A stretch of 64,000 nucleotides of DNA from DASWID01 sp049682815. Its GTDB lineage: Bacteria; Desulfobacterota_D; UBA1144; Nemesobacterales; CSP1-2. Shown here in pieces: positions 16,967-25,754 of the stretch; position 1 is the stretch's first letter, and each line of letters starts with the position of its first letter. The notes below the pieces were generated by a model. The model made no database searches. It had not been told where the DNA came from and saw only the letters and a program-made list of their open reading frames with translations. The translations under genes were made by a program, and so were the position numbers. The stretch spans positions 1 through 64,000 of the forward strand of contig JBAUII010000011.1 in assembly GCA_049682815.1 (NCBI GenBank). The letters run 5' to 3'.

Positions 16967-17140
16967 TCATTCTTTAGGTTCTTGGACGATTTCAAACTCA
17001 ATGACATTGAATTTAGCATACTTCTCCCAATGATTTCCGGCTATTTCAGTGGCCTAGGCGTGCGCAGGTTGTTTTTTTAAATATAAAGTCATCTGACGCC
17101 CCAACCGTCTGGCTGACTGTTTAATGAAAATAAGACGGTC
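16967..17140 (-). pseudogene. Interrupted reading frame, probable gene remnant
   Basis: The minus strand reads, from about 17140, LNDRLIFIKQSARRLGRQM and on to ...KKQPAHA, then an in-frame TAG (17056-17054), and then ATEIAGNHWEKYAKFNVIE to FEIVQEPKE and a TGA at 16969-16967. Both sides of the TAG look like protein and share one frame, so this may be the tail of a decayed gene with one nonsense mutation. No family is recognised. The remaining gap, 17141-17435, holds only a weak TCGGAT/ATCCGA inverted repeat. Confidence 0.3.
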
Positions 17141-17435
17141 ATTCAATAACTATTTGCTATCTTTTTGTTGTTAGTGGATGAAACTTCGGAATTGTTAAAT
17201 ATATATTTTAAAAACTGTGGATCAATCTTCTGAAGATAAGTTTTTCGTTTAAGAATTGTGGAAAAAGGCAGGGGATCCAGCTTAATATACGACTTTAAGA
17301 GTGATGCTTAACCTTCGGAAATGAATATATAGTTACATAAAAGTCTCCGAACAATTTCGATTGTCGGATATTAAGACATCCGATAAAGCTATTCTAGCCT
17401 AAAGACAAGGGTTTTCGTGGCGAGATAATTATGTA

Positions 17436-18059
17436 TCAGGTATTAATTTTTGGAATTGCCCATTTCCGTTGATGCCACGTTTTCTCTTCATAAGCTATGA
17501 TTTTTTCCTCATGTTGTAAGGTGTGAGCAATGTCATCTAGTCCTTCCAGTAAAGCCTTCTTTTTGAATGAATCTATTTCAAAATTGATAACCCATCCCTC
17601 ACGGTCGGTTATGGTCTGCCGCTCCAAATCTACTTTCAGCGAGTAGTCATTTTTAGAGTGAACTTTCAGAAAAAGCTCATCAACTGAGCTCTTATGAAGA
17701 GTGATTGGTAGTATGGCATTTTTGAAGCAATTATTATAGAAAATATCGGCAAATGATGGGGCGATAATGACTTCAAATCCGTATTCCCTTAGCGCCCAGG
17801 GTGCGTGTTCCCTGGAGCTTCCGCTGCCAAAGTTATCTCTTGCAAGTAGTATTTTTGCTCCTTTATACCTTTTCTTATTCAATACAAACTCTGGATTTAA
17901 AGATCCATCGTCGGTATATCTCCAGTCATAAAAGAGGAACTCGCCGAAACCTGTTCGCTCGATGCGCTTCAGAAACTGTTTGGGAATGATTTGATCGGTA
18001 TCCACATTCATTTTGTCTAGGGGAACTACAATACTTGAGACGATCGATAATGGTTCCAT
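17436..18059 (-). CDS. leuD: 3-isopropylmalate dehydratase small subunit
   Basis: 207 residues from the ATG at 18059, which has AAAAGGA upstream and lies 11 bases after leuC. A longer frame from 18095 would overlap leuC and add 12 atypical residues, so it is rejected. Family blocks: NVDTDQIIPKQFLKRI (near the N-terminus), ILLARDNFGSGSSREHAPWAL and FADIFYNNCFKNAILPI. With LeuC it isomerises 2-isopropylmalate to 3-isopropylmalate in leucine synthesis. Confidence 0.95.
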   Translation of the reverse strand: MEPLSIVSSIVVPLDKMNVDTDQIIPKQFLKRIERTGFGEFLFYDWRYTDDGSLNPEFVLNKKRYKGAKILLARDNFGSGSSREHAPWALREYGFEVIIAPSFADIFYNNCFKNAILPITLHKSSVDELFLKVHSKNDYSLKVDLERQTITDREGWVINFEIDSFKKKALLEGLDDIAHTLQHEEKIIAYEEKTWHQRKWAIPKINT

Positions 18060-18070
18060 AATTTTTCCTT

Positions 18071-19495
18071 TTAAAGATCTCTGTCTAAATCCCAATTTCT
18101 TATATCTACAAAATGTCCCTCAATTGCGGCTGCGGCGGCCATTATCGGACTTACTAAATGGGTTCTACCGCCTTTTCCCTGACGCCCTTCGAAATTTCTG
18201 TTTGAGGTGCTTGCACATCTCTCCCCCGGCGCGAGTATATCGGGATTCATCCCTAGACACATGCTGCACCCAGATTCGCGCCATTCAAATCCGGCCTCTT
18301 TGAAGATCTTGTCAAGTCCTAACTTCTCGGCTTCAGATTTAACCATCTGAGAGCCCGGCACCACCATTGCCCTTATGGTTGAGGCCACTTTTTTGCCCTT
18401 TACCACTTTCGCCGCCGCGGTTAAATCTTCAAGTCTGGAATTCGTGCAGGAACCAATAAACACCCTATCTAAGGCAATTTCTTGAATTGGTGTCTTTGGC
18501 TTAAGCCCCATATACTCTAGCGCACTTTTGGCCGCCTTTTGGATTGCCGGATCAGAAAAGGAGTTTGGGTCGGGAACAATTCCGACTACGTCTGTAACCA
18601 TTCCCGGATTAGTGCCCCAACTCACTTGAGGAGCCATGACGGATGCGTCGAAGGTAACGGACTTATCGAATACCGCGCCTTCATCTGTCCTCAGTTTCTT
18701 CCATTCTGAAACTGCTTCCTCAAATTCAATCACTTTAGGAGCATAAAGTCTCCCTTCAATGTACTTGAAGGTTTTTTCATCGGGAGCGATCATTCCCGCT
18801 CGTGCGCCCGCTTCTATTGACATATTGCAAATTGTCATCCGTTCTTCCATTGATAGGGCCTCGATAGCTTCTCCTGTATACTCAATAACCGTTCCAGTCG
18901 CACCTGCTGTTCCTATGTAGCCAATAATACTCAGGATTATATCTTTAGCTGTCACACCTCTTGATCTGACTCCGTTTACTTTGACCTCAAAAACACTGGG
19001 TCGGTTTTGTCTGAGACATTGAGTTGCTAGGACGTGTTCTACTTCGCTCGTGCCAATACCAAAAGCCAGGGCTCCGAAGGCACCGTGAGTTGAAGTATGA
19101 CTGTCGCCGCAAACAATTGTCATTCCGGGCTTGGTGAGTCCAAGCTCTGGTCCAATTACATGCACGATCCCCTGTAAATGACTATTTACGCTCAGGCCAA
19201 ATAATTCGATTCCAAATTCTTTACAATTTGCTCGTAGCGTATCCATCTGCTTTTTCGATATAGGATCGTCAATCGGTAAGTTTCTTGCGCTTGTTGGTAC
19301 ATTATGATCCTTGGTGGCGAAGGTCAGGTCTGGCCTTCTTACCATTCTTCCCGACAGGCGGAGGCCTTCGAAGGCTTGTGGTGAGGTGACCTCGTGGACA
19401 AGGTGTAAGTCAATAAAGAGAAGAGTTGGTTGACCCTCTTCCTCATAAACGACATGGGATTTCCAAATTTTATCAAACAGTGTTTCGGCTGCCAT
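18071..19495 (-). CDS. leuC: 3-isopropylmalate dehydratase large subunit
   Basis: 474 residues, aconitase superfamily. VCGDSHTSTHGAFGALAFGI (about 128-147) and the cluster ligands in IGSCTNSRLEDL (about 346-357) and SGCSMCLGMNPD (about 407-418) are intact, so a [4Fe-4S] cluster can be held by three cysteines. It is followed directly by leuD. No leuA or leuB is in the window. Confidence 0.96.
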   Translation of the reverse strand: MAAETLFDKIWKSHVVYEEEGQPTLLFIDLHLVHEVTSPQAFEGLRLSGRMVRRPDLTFATKDHNVPTSARNLPIDDPISKKQMDTLRANCKEFGIELFGLSVNSHLQGIVHVIGPELGLTKPGMTIVCGDSHTSTHGAFGALAFGIGTSEVEHVLATQCLRQNRPSVFEVKVNGVRSRGVTAKDIILSIIGYIGTAGATGTVIEYTGEAIEALSMEERMTICNMSIEAGARAGMIAPDEKTFKYIEGRLYAPKVIEFEEAVSEWKKLRTDEGAVFDKSVTFDASVMAPQVSWGTNPGMVTDVVGIVPDPNSFSDPAIQKAAKSALEYMGLKPKTPIQEIALDRVFIGSCTNSRLEDLTAAAKVVKGKKVASTIRAMVVPGSQMVKSEAEKLGLDKIFKEAGFEWRESGCSMCLGMNPDILAPGERCASTSNRNFEGRQGKGGRTHLVSPIMAAAAAIEGHFVDIRNWDLDRDL

Positions 19496-19823
19496 ATGTT
19501 AGTCCTGCAATTTCGCTTTAACTCGTAATTATACATGAAAATTTTTTAAGTTTAATTTCGGCCATCGTGGACGCGATCAAATCGGTATTACATATGCCTG
19601 ACTGTCGAAAATGAACCATGTGTTTAACACGAACGAAAGTCGGCATTTTATTGCGCGCCCGTTCTTTCGGATATTTACAAAATCATTTTAGTATAGAACA
19701 GGACACAGCGCCGGCTGCATGCTTTGATTTATAGAGACGAAAAATTTTGCGTCTCTACTCTTCAATATGAATGAATATGAACGTTAAATTTGCCATGCCA
19801 AACTTGCCTAAGCATCTGGAGGT
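19496..19823. other. Gene-free stretch between leuC and eno
   Basis: No coding frame is convincing. It includes the leuC leader (an AGGAC eight bases before the ATG) and, about 67 bases beyond the eno stop, the palindrome at 19732-19757. The GC-richer patch CGCGCCCGTTCTTTCGG near 19660 has no identified role. Confidence 0.4.
19732..19757. repeat. Near-perfect 26-base palindrome (TAGAGACG...CGTCTCTA)
   Basis: TAGAGACGAAAA pairs with TTTTGCGTCTCTA, with one unpaired base. The sequence is a well-known type of dispersed intergenic palindrome (GTAGAGACGCAAAATTTTGCGTCTCTAC). It is downstream of eno, but no T-run follows on the eno strand, so a terminator role is doubtful. Confidence 0.55.
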
Positions 19824-21110
19824 TCAGAACTTAAATGCAGATCTCCCCAAAAATCTTGCCTCGTCTCCCAGCTCTTCCTCAATTCTCAAAAGCTGATTAT
19901 ACTTTGCCATACGATCGCTTCTTGAGGCAGATCCGGTCTTTATTTGGCCACTATTTGTCGCGACTGCTATGTCGGCTATGGTTGAGTCCTCGGTTTCTCC
20001 CGAACGGTGTGATATTATCTGGGTGTAACCTGCATTTGAAGCGATTCTCATCGCCTCTAAAGTCTCTGTAAGGGTTCCGATCTGATTAACCTTAATCAGG
20101 ATAGAATTTGCTATTTCCTCCTTAATTCCTCTTCTTAATCTATCAGGGTTTGTAACAAAAATGTCATCTCCTACGAGTTGTATTTTGCTTCCGAGCTCTT
20201 TGGTAAGAATCTTCCATCCATTCCAATCGTCTTGAGCCATTCCGTCTTCAATCGATATGATCGGATATTTTTTAATCCAATTTCTGTAAAGATCGACGAC
20301 CATATCCTTACTCAATTTCTCATTTTCAATCACATAATTTCCTTTCTTGTAGAGTTCACTGGATGCGATGTCCAAAGCAACATAGATCTCCTTACCCGAT
20401 TTGTACCCGGCTTTTGTGGTTGCTTCAAGGATACATTCGATTGCTTCTGCGCTGGAATCCAGGCTTGGGGCGAATCCACCTTCGTCTCCTACCGAAGTCG
20501 AATAACCCTTATTCTTTAATATTGATTTTAAAGCATGAAAGGTCTCAACCCCTGCTCTAATCGCATCGGAGAACGAGTTAAATCCAAGTGGAACTATCAT
20601 AAATTCCTGAATGTCGAGGTTATTATCGGCATGTGCTCCACCATTTATGATATTCATGAGAGGAACCGGGAGAATATTTGCTGAAGATCCTCCGATGCTA
20701 CGGAATAGGGGTAGTCCTCTGGAATCTGCGGCAGCTTTTGCTACGGCAAGAGAAACCCCTAGTATGGCGTTTGCTCCCAGCTTCGATTTATTTGCGGTTC
20801 CGTCTAGCTTAATCATTGTCTGATCAATTGAATCCTGAGAGGATACTTCCGTACCGATTAACTTTTTCCCAATAATATCGTTAACATTTCTTATCGCTTT
20901 CTGAACCCCTTTACCCGAATACCTTTTATCGTCCTGATCCCTGAGCTCAATTGCTTCATGCACTCCAGTCGATGCTCCAGAAGGAACTGCAGCACGTCCG
21001 AAGGCACCGTCATCGCAGCGTACCTCTACTTCGACAGTCGGATTTCCTCTGGAGTCGAGAATTTCTCGCGCATGCACGGAAATTATCCTTGCCAATGTTT
21101 TTTCCTCCAC
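19824..21110 (-). CDS. eno: Enolase
   Basis: 428 residues, canonical length. HAREILDSRGNPTVEVEV at the N-terminus, VPSGASTGVHEAIELRD, GGAHADNNLDIQEFMIVP, SIEDGMAQDDWNGW, GDDIFVTNP and SHRSGETEDSTIADIAVA are all intact, so Mg2+ ligands and catalytic residues are complete. It converts 2-phosphoglycerate to phosphoenolpyruvate, which is also the phosphate source for the PTS-Ntr chain encoded upstream. Confidence 0.97.
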   Translation of the reverse strand: MEEKTLARIISVHAREILDSRGNPTVEVEVRCDDGAFGRAAVPSGASTGVHEAIELRDQDDKRYSGKGVQKAIRNVNDIIGKKLIGTEVSSQDSIDQTMIKLDGTANKSKLGANAILGVSLAVAKAAADSRGLPLFRSIGGSSANILPVPLMNIINGGAHADNNLDIQEFMIVPLGFNSFSDAIRAGVETFHALKSILKNKGYSTSVGDEGGFAPSLDSSAEAIECILEATTKAGYKSGKEIYVALDIASSELYKKGNYVIENEKLSKDMVVDLYRNWIKKYPIISIEDGMAQDDWNGWKILTKELGSKIQLVGDDIFVTNPDRLRRGIKEEIANSILIKVNQIGTLTETLEAMRIASNAGYTQIISHRSGETEDSTIADIAVATNSGQIKTGSASRSDRMAKYNQLLRIEEELGDEARFLGRSAFKF

Positions 21111-21220
21111 TAAATATATTTTGGCTTGGGGAAATTACCATAATAGTCCGCGGCTAGCAAATTTTCATGCGCGCTAGTGAATTTATATTGCCGGTGATAA
21201 TGGTTATTTCTGACATCGCG

Positions 21221-21249
21221 TGGATACTTCTTAATCTTCAAATTATAAT
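21221..21249 (+). promoter_or_regulatory. Candidate promoter of the glycosyltransferase-sulfotransferase pair
   Basis: TGGATA (21221-21226), a 17-base spacer and a perfect TATAAT (21244-21249), about 80 bases before the ATG at 21330. The -35 box is poor (4/6). Confidence 0.35.
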
Positions 21250-21329
21250 GCTTAAATAATCAGACGATTTTCGGCCGGAAGTATGCTTAGTCTAGATAGC
21301 ATGTTGGGTTAAGAAGAACAAGAAACAAT

Positions 21330-22454
21330 ATGAAGGTTTTAATGATCAGTTATGAATTTCCTCCACTGGGAGGGGGTGGAGCCAAGGTGGTTCACGGATT
21401 AACGAATGAGTTGGTAAGGCTCGGACACGAGGTGGACATCGTTACAATGGGATTTAGAGGGCTCCCTAAACACGAAAAGATGAATAGTGCTAATATCTAT
21501 AGAGTTTCATGCCTTAGAGCTAATGAGTTAATTTGCTCAACTCATGAAATGGTCTCCTACACATTGTCTGCAATTCCGTTTGCTTTAAGATTGATAAAAA
21601 GCAAACATTATGATATCAATCACACCCATTTTATCTTACCGGATGGTTTAGTATCATATTTGTTGAAGAAGATAACAAAACTACCATACATTATCACGGC
21701 ACATGGTTCTGATGTGCCCGGCTATAATCCTGATCGATTTAGAATCGAGCATAAGATTCTTTCACCACTCTGGAAAATGATTGTTAACGATGCGGATCAA
21801 CTTGTTTGCCTTAGCGAATACCTAAAATCGCTCGCGAGTAAGCGTTATTCTGGCGATAAAATTCTTGTGATTCCGAATGGAATCGATATAGATAGGTTTT
21901 CACCAATCAGAAAAAAACAGAAGAGGATCCTTATAGTAAGTAGGATGTTCGAAAGAAAGGGGATTCAGTACTTTCTAAAAGCTTTGGATGGATTAGAACT
22001 AGACCATGAAATAAACATAGTTGGTGACGGCCCCTACCTGCAAACTCTAAAACAGATGGTTGATTGCCACAGCAAAAAGATTAAGTTTTGGGGGTGGCTA
22101 GAACATACATCGGGAGAATTAAGAGATTTATATGAGACTTCCAGCATTTTTGTGTTTCCATCGGAATCAGAGAATTTCCCAATAGTCCTCTTGGAGGCCA
22201 TGTCAGCGGGTTTAGCAATCATTACAACGAAAGATACAGGGTGTGAAGAGGTGGTTGGAAATTGCGCAATTTTAGTCGAACGGAAGAGTCCATTGTCTAT
22301 CAAAAAAGGTTTGCAATCATTGTTAAACGATCCAGATAAATGTAGGAAAATAGGTCAGGATGCTAGAAAGAGGCTTGAGGATAATTTCAGTTGGAATAAA
22401 ATTGCAATAAAATATGTTGACCTGTATCAAGACTGTAAAGACGGTCAGTCTTGA
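21330..22454 (+). CDS. GT4-family glycosyltransferase
   Basis: 374 residues, GT-B fold. The N-terminal domain starts KVLMISYEFPPLGGGGAKVV (2-21), with AHGSDVPGYNPDR and VIPNGIDIDRFSP later. The C-terminal donor domain contains SRMFERKGIQYFLKAL and the EX7E motif ESENFPIVLLEAM (about 273-285). Such retaining enzymes transfer a sugar from a nucleotide donor in surface polysaccharide or glycolipid synthesis. It precedes the sulfotransferase by 48 bases, so a sulfated glycan is a reasonable guess. Confidence 0.9.
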   Translation: MKVLMISYEFPPLGGGGAKVVHGLTNELVRLGHEVDIVTMGFRGLPKHEKMNSANIYRVSCLRANELICSTHEMVSYTLSAIPFALRLIKSKHYDINHTHFILPDGLVSYLLKKITKLPYIITAHGSDVPGYNPDRFRIEHKILSPLWKMIVNDADQLVCLSEYLKSLASKRYSGDKILVIPNGIDIDRFSPIRKKQKRILIVSRMFERKGIQYFLKALDGLELDHEINIVGDGPYLQTLKQMVDCHSKKIKFWGWLEHTSGELRDLYETSSIFVFPSESENFPIVLLEAMSAGLAIITTKDTGCEEVVGNCAILVERKSPLSIKKGLQSLLNDPDKCRKIGQDARKRLEDNFSWNKIAIKYVDLYQDCKDGQS

Positions 22455-22502
22455 TGATAGGTTTATCTATCAATTCAACGATTATGGCTCGTAGAAGATT
22501 AT

Positions 22503-23396
22503 ATGGGAAAAGATTTAAAGGTTGATTTTATAGGCATAGGATCCACTAAATCGGGCACGACATGGTTGTTTTATATGCTAGGTCAGCACCCGCAAATTTG
22601 TTTATCAGAGCCGAAGGAGATTGGATATTTTAACTTTGCATATTACGTAAAAGATTTTGCACGGCCCAATGAGTTAAAATTGATCAATAGGAATCATACA
22701 AAACCATTTTCATGGTACAAACGACACTTTAGGCATTGTTCGGAACATACGATTAAAGGCGAATTTACTCCTTATTATCTTTATGATGAACAGGCACCTT
22801 CTTTAATAAAGCAATATTTCCCGGAGGTAAAACTAATAGTGTGTCTGAGGAACCCAATCGATAGAGCGTACTCTCTTTACTGGGAATGGAGAAGTTACAG
22901 GAAAAGGGAAAATAGGGCATTTGAGGAAACAATAAAAGAAGACCGAAGGTATATTGAGCATGGTTTTTACTATAAATATTTGACTCATTACATTCGATGC
23001 TTCAAATTAGATCAGATAATGATAGTTCTATTCGATAATATTATAAGAAATCCTGAACAAGAAATAATAAACGTTTTCAGATTTCTAGAAATTGATACAG
23101 ATGTTAAACTAGATGTTGGAAAAATACCCAAAAATAAAGCAAAAAGAAGCGGATTTGTGTCAGTAGAGCCTGTCCTAAGACACTTTTCAAATCTCTTGAG
23201 AGACCTGGATCAGTTTCGCCTTTTGCGATTGATTAGGTGGATTGGAATTAAAGAATTAATTATTAAACTAAGCACCACTTCTTTCAAATATCCGGATATG
23301 AATCCGGAAACAAGACAATTCCTCAGAAGCGTCTTCAAAGAGGATATATCAAAATTAGAAAAGCTATTCAAACTTGATCTGTCACATTGGACTTGA
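22503..23396 (+). CDS. PAPS-dependent sulfotransferase
   Basis: 297 residues. The 5'-phosphosulfate loop is STKSGTTWL (14-22), and the 3'-phosphate motif is VCLRNPIDRAYSLYW (about 117-131), with the Arg and Ser that contact PAPS. The fold fits the heparan-sulfate/NodH type. It transfers sulfate to a hydroxyl or amino group, probably of a glycan given the glycosyltransferase upstream. Codon use is AT-rich compared with the housekeeping genes, which may point to an accessory origin. It is convergent with larC, 293 bases away. Confidence 0.88.
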   Translation: MGKDLKVDFIGIGSTKSGTTWLFYMLGQHPQICLSEPKEIGYFNFAYYVKDFARPNELKLINRNHTKPFSWYKRHFRHCSEHTIKGEFTPYYLYDEQAPSLIKQYFPEVKLIVCLRNPIDRAYSLYWEWRSYRKRENRAFEETIKEDRRYIEHGFYYKYLTHYIRCFKLDQIMIVLFDNIIRNPEQEIINVFRFLEIDTDVKLDVGKIPKNKAKRSGFVSVEPVLRHFSNLLRDLDQFRLLRLIRWIGIKELIIKLSTTSFKYPDMNPETRQFLRSVFKEDISKLEKLFKLDLSHWT

Positions 23397-23689
23397 AGGG
23401 CAATTTTTTGGTCCTCTGAATTATTAAACGTAAGTGCCACGATTTAGTCTGAATTTGATTCAAAATCTTATCCGTTCTTTTTGGAAAAGACTACAGCAAA
23501 TCTTGAACTTTTCAAACGTTATTAATCTGTCGGGAATTTCAACGGAATCGTATGGGTCACGTGAGACTTGACCTTCTTAAGTCAAAATCACATTCTGGAT
23601 TCGTTTGATCGAAATATTAAAGGCGATATTGGGGCGGCTTAGGACTTATGTAAATCGGAAGATCTCAACTTGCTAGAATTTCAAAATAT

Positions 23690-24859
23690 CTAGCGCTTTG
23701 GGTCTTTGATTGTGTTATAAATCTCTATCAAGGAGATATTTTGCTTTTTCGCAATTTTTTTACAATCTTCGTATTCTGGCATCTTATTAATTATTTTCGT
23801 ATCCAATTTGGCAATTTTTACCCTTATTTTCCCGTATTGGGTATTGACCTCTTTTATTTCTCTTTTCAAAGTTTTTCTCTCTTCGTTTCGAATCCTGACC
23901 CCGATGCTTGTGGTTTCCTCAAAGATGATTTTGACTAATTCATCTTTCTCGTTTGGCTTAGATAACACGGTTAATTTTACGGCGGGCCGGTTTTTCTTCA
24001 TCAGAATATTTGTTAAATAAACATCCAATGCGCCATTTTGAATAAGCTTTTCCATTACATAGTCGTAGAGCTGGGGATTCATGTCGTCGATATTGGTTTC
24101 GATGATACATACGGTTTCTTGTTCGGAATCAAAAGGCTCTCTTAATTTGCCAATAAAGACGCGAAGAACATTTGGCTGATCAATGTCTTTTGTGCCGGCC
24201 CCATAACCGATCTTTTCCACTTCCATAAGAGGCAAATTGCAAAATTTTTCGGCGATAGTACTTATGATGGCAGCTCCAGTGGGTGTCACGAGCTCCGTGT
24301 TTGAATTTGATGTTGCATAAACAGGAATATTCGTGAGTATCTCGGCGGTGGCCGGAGCGGGTACCGGAAATTTACCGTGAGAAAATTTTACGAATCCAGA
24401 GCCAACATTTAACTTTGAGCAATATACCTTTTCGATCCCTAGGTTCTTTAGACCAACGAGTGAACAAACAACATCCACGATGGTGTCTATGGCTCCTATT
24501 TCATGAAAATGGACTTTTTCTATAGGCTGGTCATGTATTTTCGCCTCCGCCTCAGCAATTCTCTGGAATATTTTCTTAGCCTGAATTTTAATTTCTTCAT
24601 CCAATTTTGATCTTTCAATAATATTGTTTATTTCCTTTAGATGCCTATGTTTTACTTTTTCTGTGCTATTTACATTAAACTTTGTTGCTGAAATGCCATT
24701 CTTTACTACCCTTTTGGCATTGATCTTGAAGCCTTTTAGCTTAAGTTTCTTTAGTTCTATTTTTAAGTTGTTTATATTCAGTCCAGAGGAAATTAATGAA
24801 CCTATTATCATATCGCCGCTGATTCCTGAGAAACAATCGAAATATGCAATCTTAGACAT
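23690..24859 (-). CDS. larC: Nickel-pincer cofactor biosynthesis protein LarC (intact single frame)
   Basis: 389 residues. FDCFSGISGDMIIGSLI at the N-terminus, VHFHEIGAIDTIVDVV (about 113-128), FSHGKFPVPAPATAEIL and TNIDDMNPQLYDYVMEKL (about 250-267) are the family blocks. LarC uses CTP to insert nickel into the dithiocarboxylated pyridinium mononucleotide. In Lactobacillus plantarum larC is made through a programmed ribosomal frameshift; here N- and C-terminal parts are in one uninterrupted frame. It is the last gene of larE-larB-larC. Confidence 0.93.
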   Translation of the reverse strand: MSKIAYFDCFSGISGDMIIGSLISSGLNINNLKIELKKLKLKGFKINAKRVVKNGISATKFNVNSTEKVKHRHLKEINNIIERSKLDEEIKIQAKKIFQRIAEAEAKIHDQPIEKVHFHEIGAIDTIVDVVCSLVGLKNLGIEKVYCSKLNVGSGFVKFSHGKFPVPAPATAEILTNIPVYATSNSNTELVTPTGAAIISTIAEKFCNLPLMEVEKIGYGAGTKDIDQPNVLRVFIGKLREPFDSEQETVCIIETNIDDMNPQLYDYVMEKLIQNGALDVYLTNILMKKNRPAVKLTVLSKPNEKDELVKIIFEETTSIGVRIRNEERKTLKREIKEVNTQYGKIRVKIAKLDTKIINKMPEYEDCKKIAKKQNISLIEIYNTIKDPKR

Positions 24860-24895
24860 ATGGGTTCCTTGACTCTCCAGTGGTTGAGTATTCTT

Positions 24896-25645
24896 TTACT
24901 TATTTATTAACGATGCAAAGTAACCTGCACCAAAACCATTATCTATGTTTACAACCGCGATACCAGGAGAACACGAATTGAGCATAGTTAGCAATGGACC
25001 GATGCCTTTAAAGCTGGCTCCGTAACCTACTGAAGTAGGAACAGCAATGACAGGTTTCTTAACAAGCCCCGAAACTACTGAGGGCAAAACTCCATCCATA
25101 CCGGCAACTATGATCAAGACATTGGAACCATCTATCCTCTTTTTGTTATTTAAAAGTCGGTGAATCCCAGCTACTCCCACATCAAACAATCTTTCAACCT
25201 TATTATTCATTATTTCAGCTGTGACAGCCGCTTCCTCCGCCACGGGCAAGTCAGAAGTTCCTGCGCTAACTACTAGTATGATTTTGTTTTTTACTTTGAA
25301 ATTTCGTCGTCTTATATGTCTGAATATGATGGTTCTCGATGTTTCATTAAACTCCGCGCTTTTTACATGTTTTTTGACTAATTCGTACATTTCCTTTGAA
25401 GCGCGGGTAGCTAATACATCATTATACTTGGACATTTTCTTAAAAATCTTGGCCACTTGCTCTGGACTCTTATTTTGACAAAAAATCACCTCTGGAAATC
25501 CCTTTCTCAGTGTCCTATGATGATCAATATTAGCAAAACCCAGATTCTCATACGGAAGGTGCTCTAATTTTTCTAGACCTTTCTCTAAAGGTATTTTGTG
25601 ATTTCGGACGTCCAACAAAATTTCTTTGATTTTTTCTTTGTACAT
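24896..25645 (-). CDS. larB: Pyridinium-3,5-biscarboxylic acid mononucleotide synthase LarB
   Basis: 249 residues. An N-terminal helical region is followed by a PurE-like domain: VVSAGTSDLPVAEEAAVTAE (about 125-144), FDVGVAGIHRLL, GMDGVLPSVVSGLV, and VPTSVGYGASFKGIGPLLTM near the C-terminus. LarB carboxylates the nicotinic-acid ring of NaAD at C5 and hydrolyses the phosphoanhydride, the first step of the Ni-pincer cofactor. It sits between larE and larC on the same strand, 36 bases ahead of larC. Confidence 0.93.
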   Translation of the reverse strand: MYKEKIKEILLDVRNHKIPLEKGLEKLEHLPYENLGFANIDHHRTLRKGFPEVIFCQNKSPEQVAKIFKKMSKYNDVLATRASKEMYELVKKHVKSAEFNETSRTIIFRHIRRRNFKVKNKIILVVSAGTSDLPVAEEAAVTAEIMNNKVERLFDVGVAGIHRLLNNKKRIDGSNVLIIVAGMDGVLPSVVSGLVKKPVIAVPTSVGYGASFKGIGPLLTMLNSCSPGIAVVNIDNGFGAGYFASLINK

Positions 25646-25754
25646 TAAATTTTATCAAAATCTACTGGATCTACTGAAAGTTTATCATAACTTTATTGTT
25701 TCGGCTGGCAAACGAAACTTCAAAAACGCTGGTTCACACAATGTTCAGTTAAGC

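Noticed and set aside
16954..17435. Search for a tRNA or small RNA gene in this gap
   Set aside because: No cloverleaf, no GTTCGA-type T-arm and no recognised RNA signature; only a weak 6-base inverted repeat.
18060..18095. Longer leuD start at 18095
   Set aside because: It would overlap leuC and add residues atypical of LeuD; the ATG at 18059 has a good Shine-Dalgarno and the right N-terminus.
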